In this document: in pieces, positions 33,380 to 42,485 of the stretch
Layout: the number at the start of each line of letters is the position of its first letter
How positions within the stretch are numbered: the stretch's first letter is position 1
DNA from: Methanobacteriota archaeon
GTDB taxonomy: Archaea; JAADCQ01; Methanopyri; Methanopyrales; Methanopyraceae
NCBI GenBank assembly: GCA_027064425.1
Contig: JAMOPO010000052.1
Coordinates: forward strand, 1-64,000
Length of the DNA: 64,000 nt
Reading direction: 5' to 3'
Notes under the pieces: model-generated
What the model was told of the DNA's origin: nothing
The model's input: only the letters and a program-made list of their open reading frames with translations
The model's database searches: none
Position numbers and translations under genes: made by a program

Positions 33380-34130
33380 CGGCCAGCACCCTCAGCCGCC
33401 GGGAGATGTGCTCCAACACCTCCGCCAGGACCGCGTCGTTATCGTACGCGTCCAGCACCTCCCGGGCCCTCTCCTTATCCATGTTTTCGTACTCGCGAGC
33501 GATCTTCCTCACGCACCTGACCACGTTGTCCACGATCGTGATGTCCGCGTCCCGGGCCGTCCGGGAGAGCGGGTTCAGGTCGATGGCGGCGACCCGCTTC
33601 CCCAGCTCCTTCAACGCCCGCGTCCGGTCCCCATCCTCCAGCGGCACGAGGACGAAGTCCGCCCGGTAGATCCCGCGCTCGTCCACGATCCCTCGGCGGG
33701 AGGAGAGGTTCGGAAGCCGGGTGAGGTGCTCCCGATCCACCCCGAGCACGTCCCGGGCGCCGGCCTCCTCCAGCACCTCGCGGATCCTGCGCGCCCGCTC
33801 CTCCGTGCGGTGGAACAGGTTCACCTCGAGGGGGGCGCCGGTGACCTCGGACAGCTCCACCAGCTCGTCCGGGCACAGCGCGGCCACGTTCCCGTTCACG
33901 GAGATCACCGGGCGCTCCGCGAGGTGGAACGCGGCCGCGGTGGCACGGATCGCGCGGCGCGCCGGCGGGATCGTCCGCTCCCCGATCAGGTAGTCAAACG
34001 CCTCCCCACGCCCGTGCGCGATCAGCCCCTGCGGGACCACGTAACCCTCCTCGAACCCGCTGACCAGACGCTCCCGGATCCGAAGAACCTCCGCCCGGGG
34101 ATGATCAGGAGGAATCTCCTCCACCACCAT
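33357..34130 (-). CDS. Phosphopantothenate synthetase (archaeal CoA pathway)
   Basis: This 257-aa protein matches the archaeal 4-phosphopantoate--beta-alanine ligase family, which joins 4-phosphopantoate and beta-alanine with ATP after pantoate kinase has acted. Characteristic segments are GEAFDYLIGE near residue 43, ISVNGNVAAL near 76 and KRVAAIDLNPLSRTA near 187, in the order of the family. It overlaps coaBC (26 bases) and hisD (23 bases). With coaBC next to it and pantoate kinase at 52685 the window covers pantoate to 4'-phosphopantetheine. Confidence 0.9.
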   Translation of the reverse strand: MVVEEIPPDHPRAEVLRIRERLVSGFEEGYVVPQGLIAHGRGEAFDYLIGERTIPPARRAIRATAAAFHLAERPVISVNGNVAALCPDELVELSEVTGAPLEVNLFHRTEERARRIREVLEEAGARDVLGVDREHLTRLPNLSSRRGIVDERGIYRADFVLVPLEDGDRTRALKELGKRVAAIDLNPLSRTARDADITIVDNVVRCVRKIAREYENMDKERAREVLDAYDNDAVLAEVLEHISRRLRVLADEDAGES

Positions 34131-35247
34131 CTCCCCCGAGCCGCTCGATGAGCAGGTCCCGGAGGACCCGGGCCAGCTCGGTCTTGGGACCGCGCACGCG
34201 CTCCACGACCTCCCCGTCGCGGTCCAGGATCCACCACTCCGATTCCTCCGCGCCCAGGGTCTCCGGCGGGTTCGCCACCACCAGGTCGCAGGGGACTCTC
34301 TCCAGGAGCCTCCGCGCGCCCTTCACCGGCTCCGGGTCCACCTTGAACGCCACCTTCACACCGTCGAACTCCGGGAAGACCTCCTCGATGATCTTCGGGG
34401 TCGGAACGAGCTCCACCGTGTGGCGCGACCGGGAGTCTAGCTTCCCCCTCGCCCGCTCCCGGGGTCGGAAGTCCGACGGGGCGGCCGCCATCACGATCGC
34501 GTCGACGTCTCCGACCCGCTTCCGAACCTCCTCCAGCATCTCCTCGGTGGTGCGCACCTCCACCCGCTCGTCCGCTCGGGCCTCCTCTCGCATGGGTCCG
34601 TGGACGAGGATGACCTCGGCGCCCGCGGCGCGGAGCTGCTCGCAGATGCGGGCGGCGGTCTCCCCGGAGCTCGGGTTGGTGATCACGCGAACGTCGTCCA
34701 GGGGCTCGAGGGTGGGGCCGCCGGTGACGAGGATCCTCACCCCGGACAGCTCGCCCTCGACGGCGCGAACGAGCTCCTCCAGCTCGGCCAGCTTGGCCTT
34801 GCCCTCCTCGAGCCGGGGCGGGACGACGACCGCGCCCATTTCTTCCAGCCGCCTGAGGGCGCGGCGGGCCGGGGGCGACCGGTACATGTGCTCGGACATG
34901 GCGGGGGCGACGACCAATCGTTTCCCGGCGCCTAACGATGCGAGCGCGGTGAGGGTGACGGGAGTGTCGGCGATCCCGTACGCGAGCTTGGCCAGGGTGT
35001 TCAGGGTGGCCGGGGCGACCAGCACCGCGTCCGCCCACTCGGCGAGCTCCACGTGCTCGGCCCGCTCCGTAAGCTCGGTGATCACCTCCTCGGCGGCGAA
35101 GCCCAGCGCGTCCCTCCCCACGAACCGTAGGGCCTCCTCCGACGCGACGACCCGGACCTCATGACCCCGCCGGGAGAGCTCCAGGCAGAGGTCGGGGACG
35201 CGATAGGCGGCGACGCTGCCCGTGACGCCGACGACGACGTTAGCCAA
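34105..35247 (-). CDS. coaBC: Bifunctional CoaBC (phosphopantothenoylcysteine synthetase/decarboxylase)
   Basis: This 380-aa enzyme couples 4'-phosphopantothenate to cysteine and decarboxylates the product. The N-terminal flavoprotein (CoaC) half has GVTGSVAAYR near residue 8 and LVAPATLNTLAKLAYG near 95. The C-terminal CoaB half has VTGGPTLEPLDDVRVITN near 174 followed by SSGETA, and KVDPEP further on. It begins eight bases inside the end of the KH-protein gene and overlaps the next gene, consistent with one transcript. Confidence 0.94.
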   Translation of the reverse strand: MANVVVGVTGSVAAYRVPDLCLELSRRGHEVRVVASEEALRFVGRDALGFAAEEVITELTERAEHVELAEWADAVLVAPATLNTLAKLAYGIADTPVTLTALASLGAGKRLVVAPAMSEHMYRSPPARRALRRLEEMGAVVVPPRLEEGKAKLAELEELVRAVEGELSGVRILVTGGPTLEPLDDVRVITNPSSGETAARICEQLRAAGAEVILVHGPMREEARADERVEVRTTEEMLEEVRKRVGDVDAIVMAAAPSDFRPRERARGKLDSRSRHTVELVPTPKIIEEVFPEFDGVKVAFKVDPEPVKGARRLLERVPCDLVVANPPETLGAEESEWWILDRDGEVVERVRGPKTELARVLRDLLIERLGGDGGGGDSS

Positions 35248-35761
35248 ACGTGACCTCCACCTCCATCCCCGTCAGCTCCTTGATCGCCTCCTGGATCTCG
35301 TCTACCGGCGCCGGCACCCGATTCCGGTCCCGGTGGTGGATGACCGCCTTGTACCGCTTCTCGTCGGGCTCGAACACGATGTTCACGCTGAGCAGCCGGG
35401 CGGGTAGGATCAGGTCCTGTATCACCTTACGCAGCTGCTTGATGTCCTCCGGGTTCTCCACCTCCTCCACGACCCGCACCTTCTTCTCGAGGTGCTCGGA
35501 CAGCGCCCTGGACACCCGGCCCCCCTTGCCGATCAGCTTGCCCGCCATCCCCGGCTTCGTGACCAGGACCACGAGGCTCCCCGTGTCGATGGTCCTCAGC
35601 AGGACCACGTCCTCCAGCGACGGGTACTCCTCCTTCAGCTCCACCAGCTTCTTCGAGACCTCCACGTCCGTCTCCGTGATCTCCCCTTTCTCCAGCTTCT
35701 CCTCGCATCCCGGACAGAGAAGTCCCGTCTTCGCGCACACCTCGCAGATGGGCAGCTCCAA
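35240..35761 (-). CDS. Zinc-finger/KH-domain RNA-binding protein (archaeal NusA-like)
   Basis: This 173-aa protein has an N-terminal zinc ribbon (C6xxC9 and C16xxC19), then a helical linker and a KH domain with the GMAGKLIGKGG loop near residue 92, and a C-terminal alpha-beta part ending EVEVTFG. Proteins of this build are conserved in archaea as predicted nucleic-acid-binding factors; precise function is not established. The start is TTG at 35761. The gene is first in a minus-strand group with the CoA genes and diverges from alba. Confidence 0.75.
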   Translation of the reverse strand: MELPICEVCAKTGLLCPGCEEKLEKGEITETDVEVSKKLVELKEEYPSLEDVVLLRTIDTGSLVVLVTKPGMAGKLIGKGGRVSRALSEHLEKKVRVVEEVENPEDIKQLRKVIQDLILPARLLSVNIVFEPDEKRYKAVIHHRDRNRVPAPVDEIQEAIKELTGMEVEVTFG

Positions 35762-35812
35762 GCCGATACCCCCGCGGAGAAGAATCAGGTCGTGGGAGGC
35801 CCGGACTGAGTC

Positions 35813-35824
35813 GTTAAAAAGTTG
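35813..35824 (-). promoter_or_regulatory. TATA-like box for the KH-protein operon
   Basis: The minus strand reads CAACTTTTTAAC about 55 bases before the TTG start at 35761; it is one of two A/T-rich blocks in this divergent intergenic region. Confidence 0.5.
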
Positions 35825-35863
35825 ACCCGCGGCGCCCAGGGCCCGCGTACCCCATTCCCGAAA

Positions 35864-35873
35864 GCATTATACC
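35864..35873 (+). promoter_or_regulatory. TATA box for alba
   Basis: GCATTATACC preceded by CCCGAAA (BRE-like) lies about 50 bases before the alba ATG. Spacing predicts a leader of roughly 20 to 25 bases. Confidence 0.6.
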
Positions 35874-35917
35874 GGCTTCCCCCAGGCCCCGGACGGGCGC
35901 GAACGGGGGGTGCGAGG

Positions 35918-36199
35918 ATGGCAGAGGAAGAGAACGTCGTCTACGTCGGCAGCAAGCCGGTAATGAACTACGTTTTGGCCTGTATTACGCAGTTCAACGA
36001 GGGTGCTAACGAGGTCCGAATCAAGGCCAGGGGCCGGGCCATCAGCCGGGCCGTCGACGTCGCCGAGATCGTCAGGAACCGGTTCATGCCGGAGGTAGAG
36101 GTGAAGGACATCAAGATTGGAACCGAGGAGCTGGAGACGGAGGAGGGCGACACGGTTAACGTGTCCACCATCGAGATCGTGCTGGAGAAGTCCGTCTAG
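35918..36199 (+). CDS. albA: Alba family DNA/RNA-binding chromatin protein
   Basis: This 93-aa protein belongs to the Alba family of small dimeric chromatin and RNA-binding proteins. [19 protein letters not shown] at the N-terminus holds the KPxMNYV motif with the lysine at the nucleic-acid-binding position. [20 protein letters not shown] follows, and [12 protein letters not shown] marks the hairpin arm. The ATG at 35918 is chosen over the longer open frame because family members start a few residues before VYVG. A T-rich stretch follows the stop. Confidence 0.95.
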   Translation: MAEEENVVYVGSKPVMNYVLACITQFNEGANEVRIKARGRAISRAVDVAEIVRNRFMPEVEVKDIKIGTEELETEEGDTVNVSTIEIVLEKSV

Positions 36200-36220
36200 C
36201 TCCTCACCGCTCCGCAGCTC

Positions 36221-36232
36221 TTTCTTTCTTCA
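36221..36232 (+). terminator. T-rich terminator after alba
   Basis: TCTTTCTTTCTT occurs 21 bases after the alba stop in otherwise GC-rich DNA, the type of pyrimidine tract that ends archaeal transcripts. No stem is needed or seen. Confidence 0.5.
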
Positions 36233-36281
36233 AGCAACGCCCGGCCCCGACCCCGCCCGGCCGCGCTAATTCTCGACCGAA

Positions 36282-36294
36282 AAACTTATACCAC
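36282..36294 (+). promoter_or_regulatory. TATA box of the CODH/ACS operon
   Basis: AAAAACTTATACC lies about 85 bases before the cdhA ATG, with a CGACCG context upstream. It is the only A/T-rich block in the 143-base interval after the alba terminator, so it probably starts the large plus-strand carbon-fixation transcript with a leader of about 60 bases. Confidence 0.6.
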
Positions 36295-36374
36295 CCCTCG
36301 CGGCGGTCCGCCGGGATCTCCCGAAACACCTTTCGCCTTGCCCCGAAGCCCGGCCGCGGCCCGGGTGGTCGTGA

Positions 36375-38657
36375 ATGGCACGATTCAAGCTCGACTTCGA
36401 GGGCATCAAGATCGAGATCGGGAGCGTCGAGAGCTTCGAACCGGAGGGTGAGGGACCGCACCCCTGCCCCTCCCTGTCGGATCTAAAGGACTGGGACCGG
36501 CGGCTGTTCTCCCGGTACAGGATCGCCGCGTTTCCAGTTTGCGACATGTGTTGTCTCTGCACGTTCGGCCGGTGTAACCTCGCGGAGGGAAGGCGCGGGG
36601 CGTGCGGGATCGATCTCCGCGCCAACGTGGCCCGGATGACCACCATCAAGACGTGCATCGGGGCCGCGTGCCACACCAGCCACGCCCGGCACCTGATCGA
36701 GTACATCCTCGAGAACGTCGGCGACGTGGAGATCGACCTCGGGCCCGAGATCGACGTTAAGATGCCCATCTTCGAGACCCTCCTCGGGTTCGAGCCCGAG
36801 ACGATCTCCGACCTGGAGAAGGGGCTCGAGTACATCGAGCGCGAGCTGACCAAGATCCTCGCCTCCGCCCACATGGGCCAGGAGTCCGACCCGCACGACT
36901 ACGAGTCCAAGGCCCTTCACGCCGGTATGCTCGACAACCTCGCGCTCGAGCTGGCCGACGTGGCCCAGATCGTCGCCTTCGACATGCCCAAGGGCGAGTC
37001 CCCGCTGGTCGAGTTCGGCCCCTTCGCGGCGGACGACTCCAAGCCCTGCATCCTACTCATCGGCCACAACGTCGCGCCCGGTACCGAGGTGCTGGACTAC
37101 CTCGAGGAGCGCGGTCTGGACGAGGAGGTCGAGGTCCTGGGCATCTGCTGCACGGCGTGGGACGCGTCCCGGGTCGAGAAGCGCGCCAAGGTCATCGGGC
37201 CGCTCTCCCGGCAGCTACACTACGTGAGGATGGGCATCGCGGACGTGATCATCCTGGACGAGCAGTGCGTGCGGGCGGACATCGTGGAGGAGGCCAAGGA
37301 GGTGGGCAGCCGCGTTATCACGACGCGGGACGTCCTCATGGGCGGCCTAAGGGACGTCACGGACGAGCCCGCGGACAAGATCGTGGAGAAGATGGCGTCC
37401 GGCGAGTGGATGGCCGTGTACATCGAGGACCTCGAGAAGGCGGCGAAGGTGGCGGTCGAGGTCGCGCTCAGGGTCCACGAGGAGCGTAAAAAGGAGGTCC
37501 CGCGGCCCGACCCGGACGAGATCAAGGGTCACGCGGAGCGCTGCCTGGAGTGCGGTGACTGCGAGCGCGTGTGCCCGAACGACCTCCCGATCGTGGAGGC
37601 GATGCGGAAGGCTCGCGAGGGCGACCTCGAGGACCTGGCCGAGCTCTTCTACCGGTGCGTGGGATGCGCTCGGTGCGAGTCGGAGTGTCCCGCGAGGATC
37701 CCGGTGATGAGGATCATCGAGGACGCCTGGCGCCTGAACGTTCGGAGGGAGCGGTACAAGGTCCGGACGGGTCGCGGTCCGATCAAGGACGTGGAGATCC
37801 GGCAGGTCGGCGGCCCGATCGTCATGGGTGACATCCCGGGAGTCGTCGCGTTCGTCGCCTGCCCGAACTACCCGGATGATATCCGCGAGATCGGTAGGAT
37901 GGTCGAGGAGCTCCTCGAGCGGAACTACATCGTGCTCACCTCCGGCTGCACGGCCATGGCCCTGGGGTACTACACGGACGAGGAGGGTAGGACGCTCTAC
38001 GAGAAGTACGAGGACCGGTTCGACGCCGGCTGCCTCGTGAACACGGGCTCCTGCATCTCGAACGCGCACATCCTCGGCGCCTGCATCAAGATCGCCGCGA
38101 TCTTCGCGAAGAAGCCGCTCAAGGGCAACTTCAAGGAGATCGCGGACTACATCATCAACCGGATCGGCGCGTGCGGCGTGCTCTGGGGCGCCATGAGCCA
38201 GAAGGCCCTCGCGATCTCGACCGGGTTCACGCGCTGGGGCATCCCGATCGTCTACGGGCCGGCCGGGCTCAACTACCAGACCCTGTACATCGGCGACCTG
38301 GACGGCGACTGGACCGTGTACGACGCCCGCACGGGCGAGAAGCGCGAGGAGCACTGCCCGATCCACCTCAAGTACGCGGCCGAGGACTGGCGTGAGGCCC
38401 TCGTCCAGGCCGTGAAGCTGTGCATCCGACCCAACGATACGCCGCAGGGCCGGCAGACCAAGCTGCAGAACTACGTGGAGCTGTACAAGAAGTTCTACAA
38501 CGAGCTCCCGCCCGACCTGCCCCTGTACGTGCGCGACGAGAACGACATCCCGCTCACGCTCAAGGACGAGATCATGGAGTACCTGGAGGAGGTCGGCTGG
38601 GAGCCCCGGGAGCCGATCTCCGAGCCCACGCTCCTGGAGGAGAACGCCCGGGGTTGA
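36375..38657 (+). CDS. cdhA: CODH/ACS alpha subunit (CO dehydrogenase)
   Basis: This 760-aa subunit interconverts CO2 and CO at a Ni-Fe-S C-cluster. The N-terminal Cys group C56, C59, C60, C62, C67, C78 supplies the intersubunit and B-clusters. The expected C-cluster ligands are H231, C259, C298, C525, C560 and C600, with the catalytic lysine at K610. An inserted ferredoxin domain has C390xxC393xxC396xxxC400 and C428xxC431xxC434xxxC438 for two [4Fe-4S] clusters, as in archaeal CdhA. It forms a complex with CdhB and is the first gene of the operon. The ATG at 36375 follows GGTGGTCGTGA. Confidence 0.97.
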   Translation: MARFKLDFEGIKIEIGSVESFEPEGEGPHPCPSLSDLKDWDRRLFSRYRIAAFPVCDMCCLCTFGRCNLAEGRRGACGIDLRANVARMTTIKTCIGAACHTSHARHLIEYILENVGDVEIDLGPEIDVKMPIFETLLGFEPETISDLEKGLEYIERELTKILASAHMGQESDPHDYESKALHAGMLDNLALELADVAQIVAFDMPKGESPLVEFGPFAADDSKPCILLIGHNVAPGTEVLDYLEERGLDEEVEVLGICCTAWDASRVEKRAKVIGPLSRQLHYVRMGIADVIILDEQCVRADIVEEAKEVGSRVITTRDVLMGGLRDVTDEPADKIVEKMASGEWMAVYIEDLEKAAKVAVEVALRVHEERKKEVPRPDPDEIKGHAERCLECGDCERVCPNDLPIVEAMRKAREGDLEDLAELFYRCVGCARCESECPARIPVMRIIEDAWRLNVRRERYKVRTGRGPIKDVEIRQVGGPIVMGDIPGVVAFVACPNYPDDIREIGRMVEELLERNYIVLTSGCTAMALGYYTDEEGRTLYEKYEDRFDAGCLVNTGSCISNAHILGACIKIAAIFAKKPLKGNFKEIADYIINRIGACGVLWGAMSQKALAISTGFTRWGIPIVYGPAGLNYQTLYIGDLDGDWTVYDARTGEKREEHCPIHLKYAAEDWREALVQAVKLCIRPNDTPQGRQTKLQNYVELYKKFYNELPPDLPLYVRDENDIPLTLKDEIMEYLEEVGWEPREPISEPTLLEENARG

Positions 38658-38662
38658 GGCCC

Positions 38663-39142
38663 GTGCCGCTGCCCAAGGACCCGACGCTCATCTACACGAG
38701 CAAGGCCGAGGTCGCCCGGGCCCCGGTCATCCGGAGCCTCCTCTCCCGGGCGGACGAGCCCCTGTTCGTCGTGGGGCCCCGGGCCGTCGAGGACGACGAG
38801 TGGAGGGACCGGGTCGCCCAGCTCATCCGCCGGTTCCGGGCCGGCGCCGTCTGCACGGCCCCGTACGGTGGCGACGACCTGGGCCGCAAGATGGGGATGG
38901 TGGAGCTCGCCACCCTGCTCCAGCGAGACGCCCCCGTCCTCGGCTCGAACCCGGACGTGGTCGTGCTCACGGGCTCCCGAACGGACGTCACGGACCGAGT
39001 ACTCCAGAGCCTTCGGCACGCGCGCCCCGACCTCGTGAAAATCTCGCTGAACCCAGAGTACTGCCCGAGCGCCGACTACTCGCTCCCCACGATGGACATG
39101 GACGACTTCCTCAGGGAGCTGGAGGAGCTCCTGAAGGCGTGA
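38663..39142 (+). CDS. cdhB: CODH/ACS epsilon subunit
   Basis: This 159-aa protein is the small partner of CdhA. It has LIYTSKAEVARAPVIRSLL at the N-terminus, FVVGPRAVEDDEW near residue 32 and a Rossmann-like core with VVVLTGSRTDVTDRVLQSL; the end reads EYCPSADYSLPTMDMDDFL. The GTG at 38663, six bases after the cdhA stop, is the start because upstream in-frame sequence is cdhA coding in another frame. Length fits the family. Confidence 0.92.
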   Translation: MPLPKDPTLIYTSKAEVARAPVIRSLLSRADEPLFVVGPRAVEDDEWRDRVAQLIRRFRAGAVCTAPYGGDDLGRKMGMVELATLLQRDAPVLGSNPDVVVLTGSRTDVTDRVLQSLRHARPDLVKISLNPEYCPSADYSLPTMDMDDFLRELEELLKA

Positions 39143-39146
39143 TCCA

Positions 39147-41072
39147 GTGGTACATGGGGGCCGCGATTCAGTGGAATTGGACGACGTCGAGGTCGAGATC
39201 GGCGAACTCATCGTGGAGGAGAAGCCGGAGGGAGAGGCCGAGGGTCCGACCCACCGCGAGCTTATCCACTGGGATCGAACGCTCACCTCGGTCTACGACC
39301 TGGTCGTCGTCCCGGGCGATTCCGAGGAGGAGCGGCGAGGGACGATCCGCACGATCGCCGAACTCTGCTGCAAGGGAGCGGCGACGCTGATCTCCACCGC
39401 CAAGCTAACGGTGGACCTGCTCCGCCAGACGGGCGGGAGGCTGGAACCCGGATTCGAGGCCGAGACTCCCCTCCCCATCTTCGAGACGCTCCTGGACGAC
39501 GCTCCCGAGCGCGCCGCCGATCTCGAGGCGGGACTCTCCTACGCCGAGCGGGAGCTTACGGCCTCGGTCTCAGAGCTCGCACGCTCCCACTCCGTTGAGG
39601 GTTACGAGGCCGTGGCACTGCACGCCGGCACGATCGGTCTCCTCGCGATGGAGATCGCGGACGCTGCCCTCTCCACGGTGATGGATACCCCGGACGCCGA
39701 GGACGTGTTCGAGATCGGGACCGAAAACCTGCCGAACCGCCCCACGGTCCTGCTGATCGGGCACCTACCCCTCATCGGGAGCGTCATCGTGGAGGAGCTG
39801 GGAACGCTCGCAAGACAGGTGGAATTCGTTGGGCTGACCCACACCGCGTGGCCCGACCGTAGCGACCACGTCAGGGTTGTGGGACCACTCTCGATGTACC
39901 GGGAGTACGTCTCCTCCGGCTTTGCGGACGTTGTGGTCGTGGACGGTGCGTGCCCGGGCGAGGACGTGGTTGAGGCGGCCCGCGGCGCCGGGTCCAAGCT
40001 GGTCGCCACCTTCGGGGCCCGCACAGCGGACCTCCCAGACGTCACCGACCAGCCCGTCGAGGAGGCCGTTGAGACGTTGGTCGCAGAGGAGGACGCGGTC
40101 TACGTCGAGGACCCCATCAAGGCCGTTGAGATCGCCGCGTGGGCGGCACTCCGCGTCGAAGGCTCCCGGGACCGCGGGGAACCGCCCTCGAAGAGCTTCC
40201 GAATCGGCCCACCCACCCGGCTCTCGGACGTGATCATCCGGGACGTGGGCGTACCGGTCGTATCCGGTAACATTCCCGGCATAATCGTGCTGCTATCCTG
40301 CCCCGAGAGGTCGGAGGACGTGGAGGAGCCGGTCAAAATCGCCGAGGCTCTTCTGAAGCGCGGCTACCTCGTGCTGGTCCCCGGCTGCCTGGCCATCGCG
40401 CTGGGCTCTTACCGGGACGAGGACGGGAGGTCCCTGTACGAGCGTTACCCGGACTCGCTCCTCCACGTCGGCCCCTGCACGTCCGCCGCGCACCTGGTCG
40501 GCGCCTGCGTCCGTATCGGAGTGATCTTCGGGAAGCTCTCGATCCGAGGGAAGTTCGCCCGGGTCGCCGACTACGTGCTCAACCGAGTCGGAGCCTGCGT
40601 AGTAGCGTGGGGTAGGGAGTTCTCGGAGCACCTGATCGCGGCCGCCTACGGGGTGACCCGGTGTGGGATTCCGGTGGTGATTGGACCGGACCCGGACGCG
40701 GGGTCCCTGCTAGTCGAAAGGGAGCCGAGGGTTATCGACGCTCGATCGGGTGAGGAGGCGGAAGATCCGACCCCGGAGCATCTCCGGTGCGCGGTCTCTG
40801 ACTGGAAGGAGGCGGCGGTCACGGCCGCGCGGCTCTGCATGCGTCCCAACGACACTCCGGAGTGCCGGCAGAGGAAGGTTGAGGCGTACGTCGAGCTGCA
40901 TCGGGAGCTCTACGGGGAGCTGCCGCCCGACCTTGACCGGCTCATCCGAGACGAGAACGACGTTCCCCCGGCGCTCAAGTCCGAGATCCGGGAGCGGTTG
41001 GAAGAGGCTGGATGGACGCCCGGATCACGCGCGTCCGATCCCACGCTGTTACCAGAGGAAAAGCAGGGGTGA
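39147..41072 (+). CDS. Degenerate CdhA paralog
   Basis: This 641-aa protein aligns with CdhA over nearly its whole length, for example TPLPIFETLLDDAP, VLNRVGACVVAWG and LCMRPNDTPECRQRKVE, but lacks the N-terminal cysteine group and the two-cluster ferredoxin insert. C-cluster ligand positions H206, C269, C414, C444 and C484 are kept. The dangling-iron cysteine pair of CdhA (C258, C259) is replaced by T231-H232, and the catalytic lysine by E494. It is full length without internal stops and sits between cdhB and cdhC. A regulatory, scaffold or modified metal-site function is possible; normal CO dehydrogenase activity is unlikely. Starts GTG at 39147 or 39171. Confidence 0.85.
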   Translation: MVHGGRDSVELDDVEVEIGELIVEEKPEGEAEGPTHRELIHWDRTLTSVYDLVVVPGDSEEERRGTIRTIAELCCKGAATLISTAKLTVDLLRQTGGRLEPGFEAETPLPIFETLLDDAPERAADLEAGLSYAERELTASVSELARSHSVEGYEAVALHAGTIGLLAMEIADAALSTVMDTPDAEDVFEIGTENLPNRPTVLLIGHLPLIGSVIVEELGTLARQVEFVGLTHTAWPDRSDHVRVVGPLSMYREYVSSGFADVVVVDGACPGEDVVEAARGAGSKLVATFGARTADLPDVTDQPVEEAVETLVAEEDAVYVEDPIKAVEIAAWAALRVEGSRDRGEPPSKSFRIGPPTRLSDVIIRDVGVPVVSGNIPGIIVLLSCPERSEDVEEPVKIAEALLKRGYLVLVPGCLAIALGSYRDEDGRSLYERYPDSLLHVGPCTSAAHLVGACVRIGVIFGKLSIRGKFARVADYVLNRVGACVVAWGREFSEHLIAAAYGVTRCGIPVVIGPDPDAGSLLVEREPRVIDARSGEEAEDPTPEHLRCAVSDWKEAAVTAARLCMRPNDTPECRQRKVEAYVELHRELYGELPPDLDRLIRDENDVPPALKSEIRERLEEAGWTPGSRASDPTLLPEEKQG

Positions 41073-41078
41073 GCGCGC

Positions 41079-42485
41079 TTGACGAGCCTCGCGGACCTGC
41101 CCGTGGACGTGAGCCCCCGGCACGAGGGCGAGCGGATCCGCAGCGGGGACATGTACGTGGAGCTCGCCGGCCCGAAGAGCTTCGGCGCCGAGCTCTTCCG
41201 CGTGGTGGACGAGGACGAGATCGAGCCGGACAAGGTCGAGGTGATCGGGCCGGACATTGACGAGATGGAAGAGGGTGAGCGGTACCCGTTCGGCATCCTC
41301 GTCAAGGCGGCCGGGGAGGAGCTGGAGGAGGACGTGGAAGGCGTCCTGGAGCGACGCATCCACGAGTTCTGCAACTACGTGGAGGGGTTCATGCACCTCA
41401 ACCAGCGGGACCAGATCTGGTGCCGCGTGTCCAAGGAGGCGGCCGAGAAGGGCTTCCGGCTCGAGCACCTGGGCATCGCCCTTCGCGAGCTGTTCAAGGA
41501 GGAGTTCGGCAACGTGATCGACGCGATCGAGGTCACTCTGATGACGGACGAGGAGCGCGTGAAGGAGTTCGTGGAGCAGGCTCGAGAGGTGTACAGGGAG
41601 CGGGACGAGCGGGCGCGCGAGCTCTCCGAGGAGGACGTGGACGAGTTCTACGTGTGCCTCATGTGCCAGTCCTTCGCGCCCACGCACGTGTGCGTGATCA
41701 CGCCCGACCGGCCGAGCCTCTGCGGCTCGATCACCTGGCACGACGCCAAGGCGGCGCACAAGATCGACCCGGAGGGCCCGATCTTCCCGATCGAGAAGGG
41801 TGAGTGCCTGGACCCCGAGGCGGGCGAGTACGAGGGCGTGAACGAGGCGGTCAAGGAGCACTCGCAGGGGACGGTGGAGCGGGTTTACCTCCACTCCTGC
41901 CTTGAGTACCCGCACACGAGCTGCGGCTGCTTCCAGGCGATCGTGTTCTACATCCCGGAGGTGGACGGGTTCGGCATCGTCGACCGCGAGTACTCGGGCG
42001 AGACCCCGCTCGGCATGCCCTTCTCCACGATGGCGGGCGAGGCGAGCGGCGGTGAGCAGAAGCCGGGCTTCGTGGGCATCTCGTACGGCTACATGGAGTC
42101 GGACAAGTTCCTCCAGCACGACGGCGGGTGGGAGCGCGTCGTCTGGATGCCCAAGGAGCTGAAAGAGCGGGTGAAGCACGCCATCCCGGACGACCTGTAC
42201 GACAAGATCGCCACGGAGGAGGACGCGACCACGGTCGAGGAGCTCAAGGAGTTCCTGGAGGAGGTCGAGCACCCGGTCGTCGAGCGGTGGGAGGAGGAAG
42301 AGGAGGTTGAGGAGGAGAAGGCCGAGGAGGCGGTCGCCGAGGAGGAAGAGAGGCCGGTGGTGGAGGCGGAGGAGCTGCCCGTCGCGCCCGGTGGTGGTCT
42401 CAACGTGAAGATCGTGCTCAAGAACGCCAAGATCTACGCCGAGAAGGTCATCATCAAGCGCGAGGACAGGGAAGGAAAGAGTTGA
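41079..42485 (+). CDS. cdhC: CODH/ACS beta subunit (acetyl-CoA synthase)
   Basis: This 468-aa subunit builds acetyl-CoA from CO, a methyl group and CoA at the A-cluster. Ligands of its [4Fe-4S] part are C193, C196, C205 and C215, and the distal nickel site is the C282-G283-C284 motif. FSTMAGEASGGEQKPGFVG marks the substrate-binding region. As in archaeal forms it lacks the long N-terminal CODH-binding domain of bacterial AcsB. The C-terminal 90 residues start with a Glu-rich tail (EEEEEVEEEK region) and end in a conserved-looking KIVLKNAKIYAEKVIIK. TTG at 41079 begins the frame. Confidence 0.96.
   Translation: MTSLADLPVDVSPRHEGERIRSGDMYVELAGPKSFGAELFRVVDEDEIEPDKVEVIGPDIDEMEEGERYPFGILVKAAGEELEEDVEGVLERRIHEFCNYVEGFMHLNQRDQIWCRVSKEAAEKGFRLEHLGIALRELFKEEFGNVIDAIEVTLMTDEERVKEFVEQAREVYRERDERARELSEEDVDEFYVCLMCQSFAPTHVCVITPDRPSLCGSITWHDAKAAHKIDPEGPIFPIEKGECLDPEAGEYEGVNEAVKEHSQGTVERVYLHSCLEYPHTSCGCFQAIVFYIPEVDGFGIVDREYSGETPLGMPFSTMAGEASGGEQKPGFVGISYGYMESDKFLQHDGGWERVVWMPKELKERVKHAIPDDLYDKIATEEDATTVEELKEFLEEVEHPVVERWEEEEEVEEEKAEEAVAEEEERPVVEAEELPVAPGGGLNVKIVLKNAKIYAEKVIIKREDREGKS

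Noticed and set aside
35822-35917. Longer alba protein starting at 35822
   Set aside because: The extra N-terminus is Pro/Arg-rich, overlaps the TATA box and is not found in the family.
39147-41072. CdhA paralog as a pseudogene
   Set aside because: The frame is open over 641 codons, keeps most ligand positions and its place in the operon, with no frameshift; neutral decay would not do this.
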